DNA of 64,000 bases from Phytophthora hibernalis (taxonomy: Eukaryota > Oomycota > Peronosporomycetes > Peronosporales > Peronosporaceae). Where the stretch lies: NCBI GenBank assembly GCA_012656075.1, contig JAAKBF010000027.1, forward strand, positions 62,001 to 126,000, written 5' to 3'. The position numbers and the translations under genes were made by a program. Positions 31,101 through 41,290 of this stretch are shown here, piece after piece (position 1 is the stretch's first letter; the number at the start of each line of letters is the position of its first letter). The notes below the pieces were generated by a model, which worked only from the letters and a program-made list of their open reading frames with translations, had not been told where the DNA came from and searched no databases.

Positions 31101-34100
31101 CTATGGGTTACGCGGACGGAAACACGTGTTGTATGGGTTCAACTCTGGACGAGTCACCCACCGCACTCGCCAGGGTTCTTGAACGTCCAAGTCCTTGAGC
31201 TCAGCAAACCAATTCGATCGAGACGGGAACATTGGCTGGTTGATCAACAAATATGTGGGGACCGTAGGCTCAAAATAGAGCTCGGAGTCGAGACTCGGCG
31301 AAAGGCCTCGAGCTGAGCGAGAACTGACTGCAGCCCGGAGTGCCTCCTCGTACGACTTCATGACGATCCCCAACAGGTCGCCTCGACGCTTATGCTCAAG
31401 AGTGTACACCTCCCACAACTCATGAATGGCGGCGATCTCCGACGCGGGCGAGCCTGGATTTAGGTCTGGGTGTAAACCCAACAAGACACTTGAATCCACG
31501 ATCCAGTGATTTCTCCCCCAGAGCCACGAATATCTTGGTACGGGAATCGTGGGGTTGCGACTCGTCGAATTCCCGACTATCGCCCAAGAAATGAGCCCAA
31601 GCGTCACAAACGATCATCAAATGAGTCGTCGATTTCGCTGACTTCTTCTTGGAATGCAGACGTTGACGGGATGCGTCAATCTCGCTCGCCGGGACGAAAA
31701 TTGGAGTCTCCGGGAACTGGGCAAGAACTTATTGGCATGGATGAAACGGATTGAACACATCCATCCACTTCTGAAGCCCGTCGAGAGTAGTTGGCGTCGG
31801 CGCCACACTAGACTTGCCTCCGATATCTAGCCTCTTGACCGGAGAACGACAAGCCAACATTTTCGCCCAGCAACGCGCAGACCCATAATGATAGAACTCC
31901 ACGTTGCGAGTCTGACGCATTGAAGAGGTCTCTCAAGCCTCCCGTGCAACCGCCTGTGCCGCACGAGCGCGCAGTGTCGTGATTGACAACTGCAACGGTG
32001 CTGGCAATTCCACCGTGCCAGGAGTCGGCGAAGGCTGACTCGGCGAAGGAGTGTTCGGAGTCTTCTTGGATGACTTCGACGAGTGCAAACCCGTCGAACG
32101 CTTGTTGGAAGCCGGCACCTTGCCTTTGTAGATGACTTGGCGACAGGAGCAACTGTCCGAACCGTTTTGGGTTTCGAAGCCTTATGTTTGGCGGCCTGAG
32201 GGGCCGGGACAATATTGCTCGACGACTTGGGACTAGAATCATTAACAATCGATGTGTTCTTGGTTTTCTTGGCAGCTCGGCGAGAAGACTTGGGGCAGCT
32301 CGCTTCTTCGACGAGTCCTTCGATTGGGGAGCCGGCGCACTCCCTCGCTTGACGGAACGCGGAGCTTTCCGACGAGCATCTGCATAGCTCTGTAGCTTGC
32401 CACGTGGAGGCGCTCGGTCCGAGAGAATCACGGTGCTAGCTGACGATGAACAGCTGTCTTCAGCCTCAACGTCCATAAGGAAATCTCGATGAGACATTCC
32501 GATCGACGAGCTCACAAGAGAACCACCCGATGACGGCTGAGGAGTAGACAGTGAATCGCTGGTCTGGCTCGGCGAAATTCCAAGCTTAATGTCACCAGAG
32601 GGGGCGACCCCTGCCACCTTCGGTGAAGCCGGAATGGCTGAACCGTCCAATGCATCTTCTCAAGGACGTCTAACTTGGCGAGCACAGCCTGAGTAATACA
32701 AGCAGAATTTTTCTGCTGCTCGGGAGGGGCGACGTCGAGGAGATCCAAGAGGAGGAAGCACCGTAGGGCTAGTCGAGGCCGGAACGGAGACTACGGAACT
32801 CAGCAAAGGAGTCGACACGGATGTAGACGAACCCGACAAGACCACTGCTGCAGTCGACTCTATCGACGAGTCAGTGGAGGCCACAGATCCAGATGTTGGA
32901 CTCGGCGAAGAACATATACGACCGAGCGAGGAGCTCGTGGCCAGAGATAAACTCACCAAGACGGCTGAAGAACTCACCAAGTCTGGATCAACGGAGCTAG
33001 ACGAGTCTTCTCCAAGATCGGCCGACTCGTCGACTTCGACCTCAGTCCCATCGACTTCGACCGGATTCTTGTTGTGAGGAGGACTCAGCGAGTGCCGCTG
33101 GGGGTAATAACCGCTAGAATTAGCGAGGCTACGGCCAGCCGCCGGAGAGCGGAGACGACGCCGCCCTGGGATAGGCAGCGAAGACGCATGCTCGGCGACC
33201 ACTTCCGCCCGGAGTACTGTCGTCGACGCGTCGAAATTCTCCTGCCAGGCACGGGACGTTCAAACTCGCCGCGAGAAACACTCTTAGATCGGCTCCGCCG
33301 GGGCCAGGCCGCCGTCGGATTCGCTGGGTTAGAATATCGACGGAGGCGCTCGGCCGTAGCCAACGTCTTCAGAGGTGCGCTCCTTAGCTGGGAAACCGAA
33401 CGGTGTCTCCGGTGGCGTGAAGCCGACTTGGACCGTTTGTGGCGTGAAGAGCTCGGCGAAGATTCAGATGATACCGCGGAAAAAGATGGAGAACCAGACA
33501 ACGCAGCACTCACCGGGGTAACATTAGCCGAGCTCGCCGACGCCGGAATCGCTGAGCTCGAAGATAACCCGCTCAACGAGCTCGCTGGACGGATCGAGAG
33601 AGTAACTTCACATGACCGGCGCGAAGAACGAAGCTCCAATGACTCGAGGAAGCGCTCGGCGAGTAGCCGACAAAGACGAGCGTTAATTTGGAGGTTCCTT
33701 GGATTCAGTCCGGGGACATCAACGCCACCCAGAGCAGCGACAGCCAAGTGCGGGTTGTATACGGGGTAGCGGACGCGGTGAGCGATAATACGCTTCTGCC
33801 GCAGGACAGTACGCTGCAACGACTCGATCGTTCGACGATTTTCGCGGAGAGCGTGGTTACTACTCGACCAAAGCAAGACCGTGGCTTCCTGGGGTTAGCG
33901 GTAAAATGTTGAGACCACTCCGTGAAGAGTGGTGTGCTCCGCCTTGATCTCAATAATCTTCTGACCAAGACTTGCACAAGTCCGGTCACGATTCTCGAGC
34001 TCAGCCAGAAGCTTCCGAATAGCCGCCTCGGCAGCACGAGTACGGTCGCTTTGATGAACGATAATGGTACGGGACTCCGCCGTGAACTGAGCGATCGTCT

Positions 34101-35117
34101 TGTTGAACGATTATGTTAGCTCAGTCGTGCGCAAAGAACCCGAGCGATAAGTTCCCAGCTCTTTGGTGACGGTATCTAGCTGGTGGCGCAAAGAGGCCTA
34201 CTCAGCGATCGCCGACTCCATTCTCTTGTACCGAGCAGAAGCCACTCGCTCAGACTTGGCGAGCTTGGTCCGAAGCTCGGCGATTTCGGCATATACATCC
34301 GGGAGAGGCACAACATCACGTTGCAACGCAGCCAAGATAGAAGCTGGCGGTTTTGCGCCAAGAATGGTCTGGTGAGTTGAAGCGTTGGCGGGTGGAGGAG
34401 AGCTGGTCAGCAGAAACGAGTCTAGCTGAGCGAGAGAAACATCACGCTGTCTCTGCTCTTCTCCTTGCTGAGCGAGAGCTCGACGAATCCCAGCGAGGCC
34501 AGCGGAATCACCTGCCGCGAGATTCGCCGAGTCACCCACTGGATCAGCTAGGGTGGCTGAGCCATCAGCAATAGCGACTGATGAGTCCAGCGGTCCCGGT
34601 CGATCCGAAGTATCAGCCTGTGGGGGTCTTGGGTGGCCTCAGCAGAGGGCGTCGGAGCTTGACCGGACCCAACGACGGAAGGCTCCGGCGAGCCCAGCAA
34701 GTTTATCAATCCTAATAATCCATCGATGAGTCGATCAGCGGGTCCGAGCGAAGAAACTTGGGCATGGAGGTCCAACGACGTGCGAACGGCAGCGATCGAG
34801 GAAGATGACGACACCTGAGGAGCAAATGAGCTCGCTGTGAAGTACCGACTCGACGAGGTGGCGGTAGCTGTAGGAGCGCAACGGGAAGCTGCTAAGCGCG
34901 TACACGCGGCGGGTTGGATGATTCTCGGCGAGGAAAAGGAGGAGCATGCCAAGCGCGGGAGGCGTTCCTGGTCAGCTAGAGAAACAGTGGTGTCCTCGAC
35001 AGGCTTCCTGAAGATGACAGCACTTGACTCGACGAGATTTTCAACTGAAGGAAAGTTGGAGAGCGGAGTGATGGTCGAGACACTCACCAGCCTGGCTCGT
35101 ATCACGCCTGGGGCAGT
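31101..35117 (-). pseudogene. Gypsy-2 antisense reading frame, about 1,300 codons, decayed
   Basis: Between pol and the 3' LTR the minus strand reads as one Ser/Ala/Pro-rich protein of about 1,300 codons. From the LTR side it opens with ARLVSVSTITPLSNFPSVEN and is bridged at GGGGG 34622-34626 (plus-strand view) by one base into VGDSANLAAGDSAGLAGIRR. A helical, coiled-coil-like part follows (ELRTKLAKSERVASARYKRM; RAAEAAIRKLLAELENRDR; RTIESLQRTVLRQKRI), then an acidic Ser-rich part, a Lys-rich part, and a C-terminal region with GLQKWMDVFNPFHP and AIHELWEVYTLEHKRRGDLL. Only a few in-frame stops (TAG near 34198, TAA near 34117 and 33908, TGA near 31930) interrupt it. No ATG is seen at its start. 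I recognise no family. Plus-strand ORFs here (for example 33074-33769) are shadows. Confidence 0.6.
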
Positions 35118-36165
35118 TGTGGTGTAGGTAAATCCAGATTTTGGGTGACCCTACACTAGGGACGCCTAAACTAGACCAGTGGGTACATCGCACTCAAGTG
35201 GATCAAGGGGTACACCATCAAGTGGGTACACTGCCAAGTGAATACACCGCCAAGTGGATACATCGCACTCAACAGGGAACGGAGTTAAACGAGAACCGCA
35301 CTTAGCTGAACTCAGCGAAGGACGGACCCAGCGATGGACGGACTCAGCGATAATCGACTCGGCGATAATCGACTCAGCGGAAGTTGGACTCGGCGAAAGT
35401 CGACTTGGCGAGAATATGCCTCGAGGGAGATATACCAACGGGGGGATAAATCAGGATCTGACCGAAGAGTCGCCGTGAGGTAGGTAAACAGCTCGACACC
35501 AAGGGACGGAGCTGAGCGAAGAGTCGCAGGGAGATCTGTAACGACTCCATTTCATTAGATATTTGTAAAGGACCGATTGAAGACCATAGGGAAGAGCCCG
35601 GAGGGGCTCTCCGAAGACATAGAGATAACAATCAGAGCAGAATCTTCTAAGTCCAAGAACAGCGTACACTTTTCCGGTAAGTCCCTGCGTGAGCTGGATT
35701 ATGTCTACCGTCGTTCCCCGAGAGGCATACCTTGTAGGGGAGCCGTCTGGTAGCGCCAAGAGATCAAGGTCGGCCCGGGGTGGGCACTTCTCGCTACCAA
35801 GCCGAGACAAGTCTCGTCGATTCGACGAGCCGGTGGGTCTGCACAACCCAGGACACCGTAACCTCCTAGCTGGGCGTAATCTGCGCCTGGTGACCTGTAA
35901 ACGCGCTAGCGCGCTGCCGTCCATAGTTTGGTGGAGGGCACAGGGTTTTGCACGGAGACTGCCCCGCTCAGGCGAGTCTCTGGAGAAGTTTGGAGCTTGG
36001 TACTTGTTGGGAGCAACACTCAACTGAGCCCCGGCTGGGGCGAACTGCAAAGGGAACCGACAGGAACCCTGCGCAAGCCCAACATCGCCGACCTGACTCG
36101 GCGAATTGTTGTGCTGTTGCGTGGAAGTCGGACTAACGACATTTTATGTGAATCACAACACCACA
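35118..36165 (+). repeat. Gypsy-2 3' LTR
   Basis: Matches 19961-21004. Begins TGTGGTGTAGGT and ends ACACCACA, perfect 8-bp inverted ends. The 4-bp length difference from the 5' LTR is accounted for by a two-base G-run difference near 35440, a G near 35777 and an A near 35910. Confidence 0.9.
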
Positions 36166-39105
36166 ATTCATTCACAATTTTTCCATAGCCCGGTAGTTCT
36201 TGTTCGTTTGCATAGGATCAAAGAACACTAGCTTGTTGCTAATGAAGTCGAAAACAATACCCGACCAATGTGCTTCCAAGTAGACAGGAAGCAAAACCAC
36301 TTGATTTCCCCTCTGAAATGGCGCCGTAGATTGGATCAGATCTCGCTTGGTGTCGTCGTCACCCATTCGTGCGTATAGTGGGTTCACGACCCCAACAGTC
36401 CTTTGGGCTAACATATCGTCGTTCTGCATCATCAAGTAGCTGAGTATGAGCATAAAGCAGGCATCACCGAGCCACTCCGATCGCCGAAATGAAGACAAAG
36501 TCATGAACTGGAATGTTTCCAAAGTGGGTTGTAAGGTTGGTCTTCAAACGGATTGCTTCGAGGCGCTTGGCACAAGCTTTCGTGTCCACGTTGGCACAGT
36601 TGTTAAGCGGCACAGGCAGCGTCACTCTCGAAAAAATGATAGACGGGTCCATGACGCGAGATCGCCAATTGCTTCTAGTTTTGGTGTTTCTTCTTGCCAT
36701 TGTATCATCGTAAGTAGGTCTTTCTCAGAATATATTCCCATTTTCGTGATCATAACCCCCATTTTGCCTGCGTCGTGCTCACTTGGCAGCGAGTTTCTAT
36801 ACGTTTTTATTCCAGCGAGACACTTAGTCAGATAGTTTTTCGGGAAAGTAATGGTGATGCTCAGTAGAAAGGGAATGGCGTCCCCAACGTTGAAACTGCA
36901 TGCTAGGGTCTTGCGCACAAGAGCCAAATCCTTCACGGGGACGAGCGTTCCTTGCACCAACGCGTTTGCTATTTCTTTGGACTCCTCCATTCGAATGCGT
37001 TTTGCTTCAATTTTCTGCTTCTTTCGTATCTTTGGGCGCCCCTTGCTCTTTGTACTCTTGATGATTTCGAATCGCCGGGTACTTTTGTCCGAGGATGAGC
37101 TTGCATCGCTACCATCGTCATCTATGTTCTTACTCCTCTTCCGAACGGTCAGTTGTCCTGAAGATTGCTCGTGCTCATTGCGATCTTTGACCACTGCTTT
37201 CTCCAACGCCTTTGGGCCTTTCACCAACGGGCTGAGATCTTTCACCAATGGGTTGGGATCTTTCACCAACGGTTTCGTCTTTTTACCGACCTCGCACGAG
37301 CGTCGTCTGAAATAGCACCTTTCACGGCGAGGTTATACATCTTCGCAGGCTTCGCAGGCTTGGTAGCGATGTTGTACGTCTTCACAGGCTTCGCTGTCTT
37401 GGTAGTGTGGGGGCGTATTTTGGCAGCGTTTCTACTTCGCTTCCAGATGATACCATCTCACGGCTGCGGCGAACAATTCGGTCGGTCTCAGCGATTAGCT
37501 CCGCCCCAGCGTTGACATAGGCAAAGCTATAGTGTTCTTGATCGTTTTCAGAGCTAACGTTCCTCGCATCTGAATCAGGGAGGTCAGTCTCAATCCCTTG
37601 CGAATCACTGATCTTCTGCTTGGCATTGGTCGTCAGAGTAGGAGGTACACTTGAACCTTCAGATAACTCGACACACGAGTCCTCGGAATCTAACCCTCCA
37701 GCGTCGCCTTCATTTTCGAGCCCGTCGTCGCCATTGCGGGCGTCTTCTTCTTGCAGAATGTCAAGTAGGGGTACAATACCATGAGATGCATATTCTCCAA
37801 ACTTACGCAACGCTTCTGCAGACGGAGAAATGATCGCGTACCTTGAGAGCTCATTGCCTCCACCACACACTCAGCAATGTCCATACCAGTTCTCCACTTT
37901 GTAGATCCATTCAGTATAGCATGCGTCACGGATCTCATATTAGAATCCTGAACTCGAAATGCGGGACACGATAAATCCTGGTCGGATTCATCTTCTTCTC
38001 GACGATTGACATCGGACTGCAGCAATCAGCGCGGGTGAATGTAGTTATTTGGAATCACATTTTTCTCCTTCATGTTTGATCGAACGAACACGGTATGGTG
38101 AGACGGTAACATCATCGTTCTCATGAAAAAGCAGGAGCAAGTGTACGTCTATAAACAAAATAAAAAGTTTGCGTTAAACACAGTTACAACAGTACGAAAG
38201 ATTTATCGCGTACGCACCGAAATGTTCACAGCGTATCCCTTTCCGTACTAATTTACTGCAGTTGAACGATACCAGCTTGTAACCAACGCCCTTCATACGT
38301 CAAAGTCCCACCAGTAAAATTTTCATACTCCTGCCGAACAAGGTCGAAAGCGTGCCGACTAACCAACCCACCCAGTCTTAGCAAAGCATCGTCGGCGCCA
38401 TGATAGTGGCGCGATCCAACGACATTAAACCGAGAGGCGTATTCAAGCTCAGCTGTAGATTGCAAAAAGTTGAGAGTCTCGACACACTCATCAAGCTCCA
38501 TTTCCGGCTTAATGACATGCTTCAGGTCCCCTACGCAGATTCCAAACTAAAAGCACCATAAACAAGTCCTTAGAAGGTATAACGTGCCCTTAAATATAGT
38601 TGTAGTTCGTACCGATTGTAAGTATGGTTTCCGAGATGTGCAACGTGACCACACTCATACACCGCCCTCATGTCCTTACAGGAATTTCGGTTTCGCATAA
38701 AATACACCAAAAGAGGATGCTTTGGTTCCGGGAGGTCGTCTTGCTCATCGAAGCCATGAAGAAGATAATACACGTAGCGTAACCCTCTTTCGTACTCCTT
38801 TTCGTCCTGGGCCTTAATCATCATGTCAACAGCGTCTTCGACGCGATCCACATCAACGGCGTCACGTCCACCATACACCGCCTTCGACATCTCAGATCGT
38901 AAATACTTTTGAGGTGAAAGTGGCAAATGCGCACCCGAGCAAGAGGGAACTCTTTATTCAGAAGACTTATGTCCCCGAAGTCTTTGTCGATCATCACAGC
39001 ACGAATACTATCCCAAGATGGATTATTCTCTTTGAAGGCGCCGATGGCATCCAGCATGCATGTGTGACTCTCGTTCTCGACTAAGGCGTGTTGAACGTGT
39101 TGGCC

Positions 39106-39277
39106 CTGCAAATGAATAATAAAACCAGCACAAGTATCATATAAAGTGAGCTGTCATTCAAACCAACTATAAAAGTAATCACCAACAGATCACCAGTTGA
39201 TACCAACTGTGCACCAATGATTCACCAACAGTTGACCAACCATTCACCTACGATTCACCAACAGAAAGTTGACTTAC
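39106..39277 (-). other. Intron in MULE-1 transposase containing TCACCAAC repeats
   Basis: Donor GTAAGT at 39277 and acceptor TTTGCAG ending at 39106 join MIHDVFGH to GQHVQHALVE in frame. The plus strand inside the intron holds TCACCAACAG at 39179, 39222 and 39255, the same motif as the element's terminus. Confidence 0.7.
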
Positions 39278-39424
39278 ATGACCAAAGACGTCGTGAATCA
39301 TGAAGCTGAAGAGCTTATACTTGGAAGCATTGGTGCCGTATGTCGAATCCAGCATCACCACTTCAGGGAAGGCCTTGAAGACACATCGCATTTGGCGCGT
39401 CTGTAGCGTGATCGTCTGCGTCAA

Positions 39425-39521
39425 GTTCGCGTCATCAACGAAAATAGTGGCGGTATTGTCGCGATAGACACTCGTTCGCGTCATCAACGAAAATAGTGGC
39501 GGTATTGTCGCGATAGACACA
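39425..39521. repeat. 49-bp tandem duplication in MULE-1 coding region
   Basis: GTTCGCGTCATCAACGAAAA begins at 39425 and again at 39474. The second copy ends at about 39520. A 49-bp step is not a multiple of three, so it disrupts the transposase frame. Confidence 0.8.
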
Positions 39522-40360
39522 AAACTACCTCAAGCGATCCTCAACAGTTCCGGTGCTGCGACGCCTTGCCTTCAGACGTTGCATCAAGTTATGCACATCA
39601 CGTAATGTAGCGCGCTTGCCAGCAGCATAAAATACCGTTTTAGGGTTAGATACATAAAACATCATTCCAACAACTCTCGCAAGTGTACCTGTAGTCTCCT
39701 GAAGGTACTTCAGTATTTTCTTGGGCTTGCCCCCAACCTTAATCAGCTCGTCAACAAAAACTAGCAAACCAGGGTCCGTGATTCTCCTGTTGGAGGGGTA
39801 GTGCTCGAACATTCGTTTCTTCAGCTTTTGGTTTTGCGTCCGCATATGCTTCGTGACGCACACTCGGAACGCACCATCTTCTGAACAATGCATCACTGTG
39901 GCGCACAGAACAACTCCACAATCAGTGACCCGACCTTGATGACCAGTTCTCTGCCCTTGACCTTGGTACTTTTATTTCAGCCATGTGTGCTCAGCAGCTT
40001 CTTGTAGTAGTCCCCAAACGCCCCGGAATTAATTCTGCAGGTCTCCACTTCTTCTTCGCTTTAATGATTTGATTCCGCTTCGATACGTTAACCGTAGTGT
40101 GCGTCCGAAACAACTGGGACGTCCGGACTTGGTACTCGTCCAGGCTAGCGTAGAAATCAGCCCAATTGTCGTGCCAAATCGCAAAGGGGGACGCGGTGTT
40201 TCGGACTTCCTCCCCATCAGTATCAGACTAGTCTGGTACGCACACGGAATCGCTGGTACGTACCGACGGGCCACTGGCAGCCTCAGTTCCAGTGTCTTCG
40301 GCGCTAGACGTGCCGCTCATGAGCACGTTTGTCTCCAGACCCCCGGTGTCGCAGCCTTCA

Positions 40361-40440
40361 GTCGTCGCAGGCGCAGGTCGTCGCAGGTGCAGGTCGTCGC
40401 AGGCCCAGGTCGTAGCAGCCTACAGTCGTCGCAGGACCAG
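40361..40440. repeat. Five 16-bp tandem repeats upstream of MULE-1 ORF
   Basis: Units GTCGTCGCAGGCGCAG and close variants start at 40361, 40377, 40393, 40409 and 40425 with exactly 16-bp spacing; the fourth is the most diverged. They sit 40 bp upstream of the transposase start codon, between it and the right TIR. Confidence 0.85.
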
Positions 40441-40614
40441 TGTCGGGGTAGCTTGGCGACGCTGCCACGTGGCTCGCTTGAAGGAGGGGATTCTCGAATG
40501 AAGGGCTCAGAGAGAGCGGGCTGATTTTTTAAAAAATGATGAGAGGTAGAAATCGGGTATTTTGTGACGTTGTAATTTACCGAGACCGAGGGGGATGGGC
40601 GTATTTTACCGATC

Positions 40615-40639
40615 CCCGGCTATGCAATCTCGTTGGTGA
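40615..40639 (-). repeat. MULE-1 right terminal inverted repeat
   Basis: Exact reverse complement of 18966-18990 over 25 bp; the inner neighbouring bases differ. Confidence 0.85.
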
Positions 40640-40649
40640 TGCTAGTCTG

Positions 40650-41290
40650 TTCCATACTAAAATAAAGGGTTTGAAGAAGTGTTGAAGAAATCCTACGAAA
40701 CACTCCAACCACCAAGTTCGTCGTCCAAGATATGACTTTCATGATAATAAATTGGCAGCATATTCTTGCTACGCCTATGAATGCCGGACAATAACCAAAT
40801 GGATATGATGGCGTCGTCATTTTCCTTTTTACTGCCGTAGTAAGGGAATTATCCAAACACAGTATTATAATACGTGCACCGTTTTACTGTAGTCTGTTGC
40901 TCGAAGAAAATAAAAATCCAAAATGTTGCTGGAACGGTCTGATAATTCAATTATAAGTAATATCGAATCATAAAGGTGTTTTGTCCAAATCTTCTGCGGA
41001 TGGGTCAACCATCACAAATATAATAATAATTCCCAGATAATAAATATAGCAGGTATTACAAGCTCATTTGATTAATTATTCAAATCGTATCACGAAAGGT
41101 ATTAGAAATGCAAGGATTCAGACCTAGAGTTGTAAAATACCTGATTAAATACAAAAATAGCGTTTCTCACAGTTAAATGCAGATTTCTAGCTGTTAACTC
41201 GGTATACCATGCTAAACCGGAGCTGAAAGTGTGGGGATTTGAAACAACGAACCCCGCACCGGGAGTCAGAGCTTTAAAATTAATAGATTT
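40650..41290 (+). repeat. Repeat X copy A, right part
   Basis: Colinear with copy B: GAAGTGTTGAAGAAATCCTA (40674) resembles 52278, ATGAATGCCGGACAATAACC (40780) resembles 52862, and CGAAAGGTATTAGAAATGCA at 41093 recurs at 53200. Copy B carries about 500 extra bases near 52300-52830. No gene recognised. Confidence 0.7.

Larger units (their letters stand above)
19961..36165 (+). mobile_element. Gypsy-2: 16-kb chromodomain Ty3/gypsy element with antisense ORF and gag triplication
   Basis: LTRs of 1,044 and 1,048 bp flank the element; the 3' LTR has the canonical TGTGGTGT...ACACCACA ends. ATTC (19957-19960 and 36166-36169) is the target duplication. Internal features: primer site at 21007, gag/early pol in three tandem copies, aspartic protease, truncated RT, integrase C terminus with chromodomain, and a 4.3-kb 3' region read on the minus strand. 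RNase H and the integrase core are missing, so the copy is non-autonomous. By eye the LTRs differ by about eight substitutions plus a few one- or two-base indels, older than gypsy-1. Confidence 0.92.
36166..40320 (-). pseudogene. MULE-1 transposase with C-terminal Ulp1/C48-like domain (5' and middle part)
   Basis: Reads from ATG 40320, with an in-frame TAG near 40226, through an N-terminal block (ADFYASLDEYQVRTSQLFRT) and the MULE DDE core: VVMLDSTYGTN (first Asp, about 39347), IRAVMIDKDFGDI (second Asp, about 38988). A SWIM-like CxH segment (GIRCEHF) follows. Three introns splice in frame or nearly so: 39106-39277 (GTAAGT...TTTGCAG), 38547-38612 and 38149-38217. A basic, Ser-rich linker leads to the protease: EWLGDACFMLILSYLMM, EAHWSGIVFDF (His codon 36268-36270) and LVFFDPMQTNKN. 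The frame runs into gypsy-2 at 36166; one extra base in TTTTT 36178-36182 joins it to the remainder at 19960. A 49-bp tandem duplication near 39425-39520 breaks the frame. Confidence 0.78.
18966..40639 (-). mobile_element. MULE-1: Mutator-like element with Ulp1-type protease, split by gypsy-2
   Basis: Perfect 25-bp terminal inverted repeats (18966-18990 and 40615-40639) enclose a transposase gene on the minus strand. Removing the 16,205-bp gypsy-2 and one 4-bp duplication leaves about 5.5 kb. The flanking octamers TGTTAGAG (18958-18965) and TGCTAGTC (40640-40647) match at five of eight positions and could be a decayed 8-9 bp target duplication. TCACCAAC motifs recur in the left arm, an intron and the coding region. 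Confidence 0.85.

Noticed and set aside
33074..33769. 231-codon plus-strand ORF in the gypsy-2 3' region
   Set aside because: The minus-strand frame across the same interval continues for kilobases on both sides, while this one is isolated.
40361..40440. CRISPR-like regular array
   Set aside because: Contiguous 16-bp units without spacers in eukaryotic transposon DNA; a minisatellite.
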